Shown here: piece by piece, positions 7,150-13,589 of the stretch
How positions within the stretch are numbered: position 1 is the first letter of the stretch
Layout: the number at the start of each line of letters is the position of its first letter
Source of the DNA: an uncultured Candidatus Saccharibacteria bacterium
GTDB lineage: Bacteria > Patescibacteriota > Saccharimonadia > Saccharimonadales > Saccharimonadaceae
Direction: 5' to 3'
Length of the DNA: 14,965 bases
Assembly: GCA_927910745.1 (NCBI GenBank)
Contig: CAKMNX010000024.1
Location: 1-14,965, forward strand
Notes under the pieces: generated by a model
Databases searched by the model: none
The model's input: only the letters and a program-made list of their open reading frames with translations
What the model was told of the DNA's origin: nothing
Made by a program: the position numbers and the translations under genes

Positions 7150-7552
7150 AGTGCGTCTCCAAATAGTCTTGCAAAATAATACTGGCAGCGACGGCATCGA
7201 TAGCACCCTTGCTATACGGCTTTCCTTGAGCACGAAGATACTCCTCAGCTTGTACGCTGGTGAGCGACTCATCTTGAAATGCCAAGCGCGGCGCGATATC
7301 TGTCAATTGAGTCGCAAACCGCTCAACATAGGCGGTCTGAGCCGTAGGCTCGCCCGATTGATTGCGCGGATAGCCGACGACGACCACCCCAACACGCTCA
7401 CTCATAATCAGCTGAGTGATCTGCTCAAGTTCACTACCATCCACTTCAATCGTATCATATGCGACGGCAATTCGCACGGACGGATCGGCGATTGCAACAC
7501 CAATCCGCCGTTCGCCAACATCAAGCGCTAAGTATGTTCTCTTATTGTTCAT
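7142..7552 (-). CDS. ruvX: RuvX/YqgF-family Holliday junction resolvase-like nuclease
   Basis: RuvX is an RNase H-fold nuclease linked to Holliday junction resolution and, in E. coli as YqgF, to 16S rRNA 5' maturation. The complete protein of 136 residues is family-sized. It shows LALDVGERRIGVAIAD with catalytic D11, GYPRNQSG (60-67), QDESLTSVQAEEYL (D94, E95) and IDAVAASIILQDYL with D119. ATG 7552 is taken as start and overlaps the stop of the preceding gene by 11 bases; a TTG at 7561 is possible, and AAAGGTGG lies upstream of both. It ends in TGA, which shows that UGA is a stop codon here. Third gene of the FtsA-like/baseplate-J-like/ruvX/mltG operon, so it is probably made by coupled translation. 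Confidence 0.95.
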   Translation of the reverse strand: MNNKRTYLALDVGERRIGVAIADPSVRIAVAYDTIEVDGSELEQITQLIMSERVGVVVVGYPRNQSGEPTAQTAYVERFATQLTDIAPRLAFQDESLTSVQAEEYLRAQGKPYSKGAIDAVAASIILQDYLETHYD

Positions 7553-9173
7553 TGAGGTCAAATACCACCTTTATACGATTCGTGTCATTTGGTGCTGATT
7601 GCACCCAGAATGGTGAGAACGATACATCGGCCGAGCTCACCCCCTCAATCTTCTCGACATGCGAGCGGATTTCGGCATAGCGCTTGCCCTTAGCGTAGTC
7701 TTTGAGCTCTGACTCATCCACCTTGGGGCCGATCTTGCCATTGGTCGTGATAGTCGCATTGTAGGCATTACCATTAGCCGAAACATTGGTCACCGAGAGC
7801 TTATTGACGCCATTGCTATGAACTTGCTGGTTGGCCTTGCCATCAATCTGCTGCTTGAAGTATGCATCAAGGAAGATGCCTGCCTCGCGCTTCTCAATCG
7901 CCGAGAGGGAGTACTCCACCGCACCAGTCAGCTGAGCTTTGCCGTCGGTTGCTTCGCCACCCACCTTGACGTTCGGTTGGATGTCGCTGTCGTTTTGCTT
8001 GAAAGTATCATTCAGAATGATATAGCTGTCGCCATTAAACTGTGAGACAAGCTCGCGCTTAGCACCATTGCTATCGAGTGAGCTATGGAGTCTATTCCTC
8101 GCCTGCTCAATGTCACTACGCTGCACTGTGGTAATTGTCTTGTCTGTGCCACCAGAAGTATCACGCGTAAAGGAGACTGAGAAGCCAGAAGGCCCCTTGG
8201 CCGAGCCCGATGCACCATTGTACTTCGTGCCACTCTCTACCGCGGTGACCTCTGTTGTGCGGCCTCGCATAAGGTCACCACCCGACGCGTTAGAGTCGAA
8301 TACCACTGACGATGTCGTCTTGTACTGCATACCATTCTCGGACGTGATAGTCGTCCCGGCGTCGATCGTCGCTCCATTGCGCAAGACGTCAAACGAAGCC
8401 GGCGTAAAGCGCACCGTCCCCGTTGCCTTTGCACCAACATCTTCTTTGCCAGTGGCAGTGAAGTCGATCGAGATGGTCTTGCGCGTTGTCTTGGTTGTTG
8501 TCTTGATTGTCCCTTCTTGCAGGTTTGAGCCAAGCGAATCGCCAATCGTGACACGGGTGCTGAGTGGCAGATCAGAGGTGCGAGCCTTGATGGTGATGGT
8601 CGCATGTGGTGCGAAGAAAATCGCCCACACCAAGAAAACGATCAGGACAACGAGTGCCGCACCACCGATCAAGAGTTTCTTGCGCATTTTGTTGAAGTCT
8701 GGTACCTTCACCTTTTTCTTGAGATCTGAGGCAGCCGAAGCATCTGCCGCTTTGTCATCATCTGATGCAGTACGAGCAGCTGGGCGTGTAGTAGGACGAG
8801 CCGGTACAGGAGCATCAGGTGTTACTGGCTCAGGAACATCTGGTTCGAGCTCACTACCATCAATGACATCTTCGTCATCAACCTCGAGCGCTGGGATCTC
8901 AGCCATCTCCGGCCGGCTTTGCAGCGTCCGTGCTGTAGGGATACTTGCCGAAGCCGCCAAAGTCGAGAGTGCTTGGTTGCCAGTGATAATGACGAGCCGT
9001 TTGCCTGCTTGCTCAGCAGCGCGCTGGACAAGCTTGAGGTTGACGGCGCTCTGCATGGCGCCAATCCGCTTGGGTGGCACAAGTGCGACGATTTTTTGCG
9101 AGGAATCCTTCACCTTGCCAATAATGGCGGTAATGTCGTCCTCGGTATCGATATAAATGACATCTTTTTGCAT
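7542..9173 (-). CDS. Single-pass membrane protein: Rossmann-like N-terminus and baseplate-J-like outer domain
   Basis: The 543-residue protein is complete. The N-terminal domain (about 1-85) has a beta-alpha pattern (DVIYIDTEDDITAII, IVALVPP, LVIITGN) known to me from similar proteins of CPR bacteria and Chloroflexi; its role is unknown. An acidic, Pro/Ala-rich linker (about 95-150) and a basic patch precede the membrane helix (about 167-188). The outer part begins with a beta-rich segment, then residues about 245-325 resemble baseplate J/gp47: ATGTVRF, GTTITSENGMQYKT, TEVTAVESGTKYNG. The remainder (about 350-543) is alpha/beta. No other phage-tail gene is nearby, so this is a cellular envelope protein that shares a fold, not a prophage remnant. 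It starts on the base after the stop of the upstream FtsA-like gene, with GAGG six bases before ATG, which suggests coupled production. Function is unknown. Confidence 0.85.
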   Translation of the reverse strand: MQKDVIYIDTEDDITAIIGKVKDSSQKIVALVPPKRIGAMQSAVNLKLVQRAAEQAGKRLVIITGNQALSTLAASASIPTARTLQSRPEMAEIPALEVDDEDVIDGSELEPDVPEPVTPDAPVPARPTTRPAARTASDDDKAADASAASDLKKKVKVPDFNKMRKKLLIGGAALVVLIVFLVWAIFFAPHATITIKARTSDLPLSTRVTIGDSLGSNLQEGTIKTTTKTTRKTISIDFTATGKEDVGAKATGTVRFTPASFDVLRNGATIDAGTTITSENGMQYKTTSSVVFDSNASGGDLMRGRTTEVTAVESGTKYNGASGSAKGPSGFSVSFTRDTSGGTDKTITTVQRSDIEQARNRLHSSLDSNGAKRELVSQFNGDSYIILNDTFKQNDSDIQPNVKVGGEATDGKAQLTGAVEYSLSAIEKREAGIFLDAYFKQQIDGKANQQVHSNGVNKLSVTNVSANGNAYNATITTNGKIGPKVDESELKDYAKGKRYAEIRSHVEKIEGVSSADVSFSPFWVQSAPNDTNRIKVVFDLNEQ

Positions 9174-10436
9174 TTAGATCCTCAACATTTTATTCAATTT
9201 ATTGCGTAATGTTTCTGTTTCGCTTGCCCCAATCATCGTATCGTAGCCCACGCGCAGGAGGCCCATCGCGGTGATAAATGAGTGGTCGCTAACCTTGTTC
9301 GTCAGGTCGACCACGCCCGAGACGTCACTGGGCTTAATATGCTGCACCACTGGCCGGCGTGTGAAGGGGAGGTCGGTATACCAATCGCGCGTCTCGAGGG
9401 CTTTGACTAGTGGCTTGAGGCTCGCCCCACCACCGCAGAGCAAGATACGATTAGGCAAGTGATCGACCGAGCTAAATTCGCTAAGAGCAAGATCAACTCC
9501 TGCCAGCCAGACATCGAGAGTTTTATCAATTGCGGTATCAAAATGCTGCTTAAGCTCTTGTTTCATCTGCTCGTGATTAGTCGCAACCTTAAGCTTCTCG
9601 GCCTCGTTGTAGCTAATGGCGCACTCGTTGGCGATCGTATTGGTAAAGCTGCGCCCACCAATGCCAAACATCCGCGTCCCTTCCACGCCGCCATCATTTA
9701 CCACCGCAATGTCTGTCGTGCCGCCACCAACGTCGGCAAGAATAGCCGTAAATGAGCTATTCGCATCTGTACCTAGTACACTCCGACTCACCGCAAAGGG
9801 CTCGGCCGCTACCGCCACGAGATCGAGCGCTAGCTCATCAGCTACGCGCTCAAGCGCACCAATGTGCACCATGGGAGCAAAAGCAGTGTAGATCTGCACC
9901 GCGACGTCCTTACCTTGGAAGCTAATTGGGTTGCTCACCTTGTAGCCATCAATATGAATACTGACGAGTGCAGAGTTGACGAGCTTTACCTCTACATCTT
10001 GGTTACCCGTCTCGAGAGCGATCTGCCGCTGCGCCTTGATGGCAGCTCGGTCTTGCACCTTCTCGATGATGAATTCCATCTCGGTCTCGTCTAGTGGACG
10101 ATCGGGCTGTGGCCGGCGGTAGCGGATGGTGTTCGTCACACCCTTCACAAGCTCGCCAGCAATACCAATCACTGCACGGCACGCCTGTATGCCAGCCTCA
10201 GACTCGGCTTGGGCCAGAGCATCTTCGCAGTTGCGCACGACTGCGGCAATGTCGGCAATCGCACCCGAGTGCATATCGCTGCGGTCTTGGTGCTTGCGCC
10301 CCACACCAATGATCTCAATCTCCTCACCATTCACCCGGGCAAGCAGCGCCTTGACGTACTCTGTCCCAATATCAAGGCCAACGAGGCATTCGCTAGCGCT
10401 GTTATCTGCTCGGGTAAGAAATCGATCGAAAACCAT
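9174..10436 (-). CDS. FtsA/PilM-like actin-fold ATPase
   Basis: This is a cytoplasmic actin-fold protein of 420 residues (422 from the upstream ATG, whose numbering is used here). Phosphate-1 motif LVGLDIGTEYVK (20-31), an SHS2-type insertion (about 88-175), phosphate-2 motif ADVGGGTTDIAV (236-247) and adenosine motif LCGGGASL (335-342) place it in the FtsA/PilM group. The tail ETLRNKLNKMLRI looks like the amphipathic membrane-targeting helix of FtsA. Two ATGs compete: 10442 is only four bases from the TATAAT box, so 10436 (MVFDRFLT) is preferred with a leader of a few bases. First gene of the operon, abutting the baseplate-J-like membrane protein, which may be its partner as PilN is for PilM. 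No ftsZ is adjacent, so division FtsA cannot be separated from a secretion or pilus platform role. Confidence 0.88.
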   Translation of the reverse strand: MVFDRFLTRADNSASECLVGLDIGTEYVKALLARVNGEEIEIIGVGRKHQDRSDMHSGAIADIAAVVRNCEDALAQAESEAGIQACRAVIGIAGELVKGVTNTIRYRRPQPDRPLDETEMEFIIEKVQDRAAIKAQRQIALETGNQDVEVKLVNSALVSIHIDGYKVSNPISFQGKDVAVQIYTAFAPMVHIGALERVADELALDLVAVAAEPFAVSRSVLGTDANSSFTAILADVGGGTTDIAVVNDGGVEGTRMFGIGGRSFTNTIANECAISYNEAEKLKVATNHEQMKQELKQHFDTAIDKTLDVWLAGVDLALSEFSSVDHLPNRILLCGGGASLKPLVKALETRDWYTDLPFTRRPVVQHIKPSDVSGVVDLTNKVSDHSFITAMGLLRVGYDTMIGASETETLRNKLNKMLRI

Positions 10437-10446
10437 AATCATCTCT

Positions 10447-10452
10447 ATTATA
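10447..10452 (-). promoter_or_regulatory. -10 box of the FtsA-like/ruvX/mltG operon
   Basis: A perfect TATAAT on the minus strand lies 4 bases before one in-frame ATG (10442) and 10 bases before another (10436). Normal spacing would start transcription at about 10440-10438, leaving only the second ATG complete on the mRNA. The -35 region is poor. Confidence 0.6.
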
Positions 10453-10479
10453 TACCATATACAGGCCTGCCTGCTAGCC

Positions 10480-10563
10480 CTAAACGGTGATTATTGGCGA
10501 ATTTATGATGAAATGGTTCATTTTGTACCGAGCACTGCAAGTGTCGTTATTGAGAAACATCAT
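10480..10563 (-). CDS. Possible 27-codon leader ORF upstream of the FtsA-like operon
   Basis: On the minus strand a full-consensus AAGGAGGTG (10582-10574) stands 10 bases before an ATGATG that opens a 27-codon frame (starts MMFLNNDTC), ending in TAG 28 bases before the operon's TATAAT box. TACAGT (10606-10601), overlapping the -10 of the divergent gene, could supply a promoter. The peptide has no recognisable features, and the AAGGAGGTG may be chance, since its complement overlaps the -35 box of the gene at 10620. Weakly supported. Confidence 0.2.
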   Translation of the reverse strand: MMFLNNDTCSARYKMNHFIINSPIITV

Positions 10564-10580
10564 ACAGTGGTAGCACCTCC

Positions 10581-10610
10581 TTGACAAAACAGAGGTAACC
10601 ACTGTACAAT
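10581..10610 (+). promoter_or_regulatory. Strong sigma-70-type promoter of the 276-residue orphan gene
   Basis: A consensus TTGACA (10581-10586), an 18-base spacer and TACAAT (10605-10610) lie upstream of an ATG nine bases further on. The predicted leader is 0-2 bases, so this well-matched promoter also appears to make a leaderless mRNA. Confidence 0.75.
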
Positions 10611-10619
10611 ACGCTCACT

Positions 10620-11450
10620 ATGACCAATCGCGAGCCAGTCGATGCCGTACCTATCGGCATCTTTCCGCTTGAGAACTACGAGCCAACCGAACTCACCCTG
10701 CTTGGCCGCCACCTGTACGAAACGGTTGCGGCGCTCGAGGCATACCATGCCATGCCCGACGAAACAACGATAGCCTACCAAGCTCCCTTTGGGCGATATA
10801 ACGAAGGTGGTGCATTAGCCGTTGACCTCACAGCTGATGCCACTGGCCTAACCGCTGGCCAGCTCGCCTTTGCCGACCCTGATAAGCATCATTCTTTTGC
10901 ACTAACACTGGCGGATAATCGGCACTGCTGGTATAGCCGGACCAACCCTAGCCACAAGATGCCTATCACTCACAACCACGTGGCACGCTTACTCGACCGC
11001 TCGCGCCCGCCTGGCGATTCGGAGTTATTTAGATGGTATGCAACCAACCGCGGCACAACTGCTGCCGACCTCCAGACTCTCCTCGATAAAGCGGTTCTCC
11101 CTACGGCCGATCCTTCTCAGGTGTACCACAGTATAAGCTACCGCAATGGTAATGGTAAGCAATCATCAAGTATGTACTTTATCTTGACTGCACGCCGAAT
11201 TGGCGAATCGATACTAGGTATCTCAGCCACATGCGAAATACCTTATGTCTGCGATGGGATCGATACGCCAGTCACATGCGAGATTGAGAGCGACCAACTT
11301 GGTACTACACTCACCTGTTCTTATGAATCTAGCGAAACTGCGTCACAGCGCCGCCGCACATACGTCGAGCCAAAAGATATCGCACAGCTAAGTAATGCTA
11401 TTACCCAGCTAACGGGGAGTATGATTGCTGAGCGCTGCGCTCTCCAATAG
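10620..11450 (+). CDS. Protein of unknown function (276 residues)
   Basis: I do not recognise a family. The start ATG is well supported by a consensus TTGACA/TACAAT promoter ending nine bases before it. The protein looks soluble: there is no signal peptide or membrane helix. An N-terminal half with His-rich stretches (DPDKHHSFALTLADNRHCWY, about 95-114; HNHVARLLDR, about 127-136) is followed by a half with alternating beta-like segments (YHSISYRNGNG, SMYFILTARRIGESILGISA, VTCEIESDQLGTTLTCSY) and a C-terminal helix. Codon and amino acid use look like ordinary coding sequence. It is a lone plus-strand gene between minus-strand core genes, divergent from the FtsA-like operon and convergent with alaS, from which a perfect hairpin separates it. 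The strong promoter suggests it is well expressed. Confidence 0.8.
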   Translation: MTNREPVDAVPIGIFPLENYEPTELTLLGRHLYETVAALEAYHAMPDETTIAYQAPFGRYNEGGALAVDLTADATGLTAGQLAFADPDKHHSFALTLADNRHCWYSRTNPSHKMPITHNHVARLLDRSRPPGDSELFRWYATNRGTTAADLQTLLDKAVLPTADPSQVYHSISYRNGNGKQSSSMYFILTARRIGESILGISATCEIPYVCDGIDTPVTCEIESDQLGTTLTCSYESSETASQRRRTYVEPKDIAQLSNAITQLTGSMIAERCALQ

Positions 11451-11506
11451 GGTCACGCCCCTCTTCCGTGCCCTTGTAGGTATTATTGACACCAACACCA
11501 ATAAAT

Positions 11507-11537
11507 ACAATACCAGCACATATGTTGCTGGTATTGT
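11507..11537. terminator. Bidirectional hairpin between the orphan gene and alaS
   Basis: A perfect 12-bp stem (11507-11518 with 11526-11537) encloses the seven-base loop CATATGT at the meeting point of two convergent genes. It lies 23 bases after the alaS stop and 56 bases after the plus-strand stop. Neither side has a proper U-tract, as with the hairpin at 2339-2369. Confidence 0.7.
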
Positions 11538-11560
11538 CTATTCCTGGTTATCTGCTAGCA

Positions 11561-13444
11561 CTACCGCAAAACTGCTTTGATCCGACGGATACCGGCTGAG
11601 CTCGACTCTTCCTTGGTAATCTTGAAGCGCATACCATCTTCGGCCAAGACGCCAGTGTGCTCGACGTGTGGGCCCCCGCACACTTCGAAGCTCACGCGCT
11701 CATCACCTTCGCCAATGGAATAGACCTTGACGGTGTCGCCGTAGCGTTCGCCAAAGGCACCGATTGCACCGAGCTTCAGTGCTTCATCGGTTGGATACAC
11801 GGCAAAGCTCACCGGCAAGTCTGCCTCGATCCAGGCATTGACTTGGTCTTCCACTGCTTGCTTCTCCTCTGGGGTGAGCTTATCGTGGTTGAAGTCGAAG
11901 CGCAGGCGTTGAGCGGTGATGTTGCTGCCATGCTGCTGCAAATCTGGTGCTTTCAATACCGTGCGCAGCGCCGCCCCGAGCAGGTGCGTTGCCGTGTGAT
12001 ACTTAAGATGAATTGGGTCGTGACCCTCTAGCCCGCCACTAAATTGCCCTTTACGCGCTGTCTTGGAGCGCTGGCGCTGCTCGGCCATCTTGGCGTCAAA
12101 TTCTGCTCGCCAGTCCTCAGAGAGTGGGATCCCCTGCTTGTATGCCTCCTCTGTACTGAGCTCTACCGGGAAGCCAAAGGTATCATATAGCGTAAATAAC
12201 TCTGCGCCAGTCAGGCCATCTGCGACATACTGCTGCATCTGTTTGAGCCCCTTACGGAGCGTCTGTCGGAAGGCTTTTTCTTCTTTGGCGAGCACGGCGA
12301 TGATCTGTTCGCGCGCTGCTTTGACCTCTGGGAAGTCTGCCTCGTATAGGTCGGCAATCACTGGCACCACTGCCTCGAGGAAGTTCTGCTCAATGCCGAG
12401 GTCGAAGCTGTAGCGAATCGCCCGGCGCAAGAGGCGGCGCATCACATAGCCTTGCTCCTTGTTGCTCGGGATGCAGCCATCGACCGCCATGAAGCTGGCC
12501 GCTCGCAGGTGGTCGGCAATCACCCGCATACTCTCGGTATGCGAGGCATAGCTCTTGCCGCTGAGCTGCTCAAGCTTGCTAATAATAGGCCACATCAGGC
12601 TGATCTTAAAGACATCGGGGTCGTTATTGGCCGCCGCTGCAATGCGCTCCAGACCAGAGCCATGGTCGATATTCGGCTTATCTAGCGGGACAAACTGCCC
12701 CTCGGCCACCTTCTTGTATGCCATAAAGACGTTGTTGCCGATCTCCATAAAGCGTCCGCAGTCGCAGTTAGGATGGCAGTGCTCACCAAACTTCGGGTCG
12801 TGCTCAATGAAATCAAACTCATAAAACATCTCGCTATCAGGCCCACATGGGTCACCGACTGGTGTTGTCTCAGGTCCACCGTTGCGACTCCACCAGTTTT
12901 TGCTGCCGTCATAGTAAAAGATGCGCTCACCTGGCTGGATGCCACGGGCCGCGCCGTGCTCTTCGCTGCCGATGTCGGCACTTTTTCGCTTCGATCCCCT
13001 TTCGGCAAATTTCTGCCGCACAGCCTCGGCTGCTTCGGTGTCTTTGGCAATATTGTACTCGGGTGCACCAATGAAACACGTTACATACAGGCGATTCGGG
13101 TCGAGCCCTACTTCCTCGGTGAGGAATGTCCACATCCAGGTAATTTGCTCTTTCTTAAAGTAGTCGCCCAAGCTCCAGTTACCGAGCATCTCAAAGAAGG
13201 TAGTGTGGCGATTGTCGCCAATATCGTCAATATCTTGAGCACGCAAGCACGTCTGCGAGTCGGCGATGCGCTTGCCCTGTGGGTGTGTCTCACCCAGCAG
13301 GTATGGGATCATCGGCTGCATGCCCGCACCAGTAAAGAGCGTCGTCGGGTCGTCGGTTAGGATGAGCGGGGCCCGCTTGATAATGGCGTGCTGCTGCTTG
13401 GCATAAAATTCGAGGTATTTGTTGCGGATATCTTGAGCATTCAT
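11561..13444 (-). CDS. alaS: Alanyl-tRNA synthetase, compact form
   Basis: AlaRS charges tRNA-Ala and edits mis-attached serine or glycine. At 627 residues it is far shorter than E. coli AlaRS (876) but ends cleanly. The class II catalytic core is present: TTFFEMLGNWSLGDYFK (81-97) and motif 3 GSGLERIAA (262-270). A Cys/His cluster, EHCHPNCDCG (221-230), precedes RFMEIGNNVFM. The tRNA-recognition region includes YVMRRLLRRAIRY (333-345). The editing domain keeps both metal-binding pairs: HTATH (H483, H487) and CGGPH (C589, H593). Only about 16 residues connect the helical domain to HTATH, so the usual beta-barrel is missing, and the protein stops at SSSAGIRRIKAVLR without the C-Ala domain. This resembles a catalytic core fused to a small AlaX-type editing domain. 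TGC+TATAAT seven bases before ATG predicts a leaderless mRNA. Confidence 0.97.
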   Translation of the reverse strand: MNAQDIRNKYLEFYAKQQHAIIKRAPLILTDDPTTLFTGAGMQPMIPYLLGETHPQGKRIADSQTCLRAQDIDDIGDNRHTTFFEMLGNWSLGDYFKKEQITWMWTFLTEEVGLDPNRLYVTCFIGAPEYNIAKDTEAAEAVRQKFAERGSKRKSADIGSEEHGAARGIQPGERIFYYDGSKNWWSRNGGPETTPVGDPCGPDSEMFYEFDFIEHDPKFGEHCHPNCDCGRFMEIGNNVFMAYKKVAEGQFVPLDKPNIDHGSGLERIAAAANNDPDVFKISLMWPIISKLEQLSGKSYASHTESMRVIADHLRAASFMAVDGCIPSNKEQGYVMRRLLRRAIRYSFDLGIEQNFLEAVVPVIADLYEADFPEVKAAREQIIAVLAKEEKAFRQTLRKGLKQMQQYVADGLTGAELFTLYDTFGFPVELSTEEAYKQGIPLSEDWRAEFDAKMAEQRQRSKTARKGQFSGGLEGHDPIHLKYHTATHLLGAALRTVLKAPDLQQHGSNITAQRLRFDFNHDKLTPEEKQAVEDQVNAWIEADLPVSFAVYPTDEALKLGAIGAFGERYGDTVKVYSIGEGDERVSFEVCGGPHVEHTGVLAEDGMRFKITKEESSSAGIRRIKAVLR

Positions 13445-13451
13445 AGGGGGT

Positions 13452-13460
13452 ATTATAGCA
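13452..13460 (-). promoter_or_regulatory. Extended -10 promoter of alaS, leaderless spacing
   Basis: TGC followed by a perfect TATAAT (13457-13452) on the minus strand, then seven bases to the alaS ATG. This is the clearest leaderless arrangement in the window: no ribosome binding site fits between box and start. The -35 region is weak. Confidence 0.75.
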
Positions 13461-13545
13461 CGGACGCACTGCCCCGTGCATCTTTGGTGGTGTGATTATA
13501 AAAGCTCTCCATAACGAAGTGTGATGCTACTTAAAACACTACTAT

Positions 13546-13575
13546 ACAAAAATCGACTCATTCAAGAGCCGATTT
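13546..13575 (-). terminator. Rho-independent terminator of the LADTG surface protein gene
   Basis: On the minus strand AAATCGGCTC pairs with GAGTCGATTT (10 pairs, one a G-U) around the loop TTGAAT, and the run of five Ts continues past the stem. It starts 14 bases after the stop codon and insulates alaS from the surface protein transcript. Confidence 0.85.
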
Positions 13576-13589
13576 CTGCGCGATCGTAC

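Noticed and set aside
8842..8850. GGTTCGAGC, resembling a tRNA T-arm
   Set aside because: Lies inside the acidic linker coding sequence of the baseplate-J-like gene and has no matching acceptor or anticodon arm.
8068..9156. Plus-strand ORF of 362 codons opposite the baseplate-J-like gene
   Set aside because: Antisense shadow of a well-supported gene; no family motifs, and its Ser/Val-rich composition follows from the complementary codons.
7542..9173. Baseplate-J similarity as a sign of a prophage or contractile injection system
   Set aside because: No sheath, tube, tail fibre or other tail gene is nearby; the protein has a membrane helix and sits in an operon with ruvX and mltG.
10575..10596. 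ACCTC/GAGGT inverted repeat over the -35 box of the 10620 gene as a hairpin or operator
   Set aside because: Only five pairs with a 12-base loop; too weak to claim.
12773..13360. Plus-strand ORF of 195 codons opposite alaS
   Set aside because: Complement of conserved AlaRS catalytic sequence; no ribosome site or promoter.
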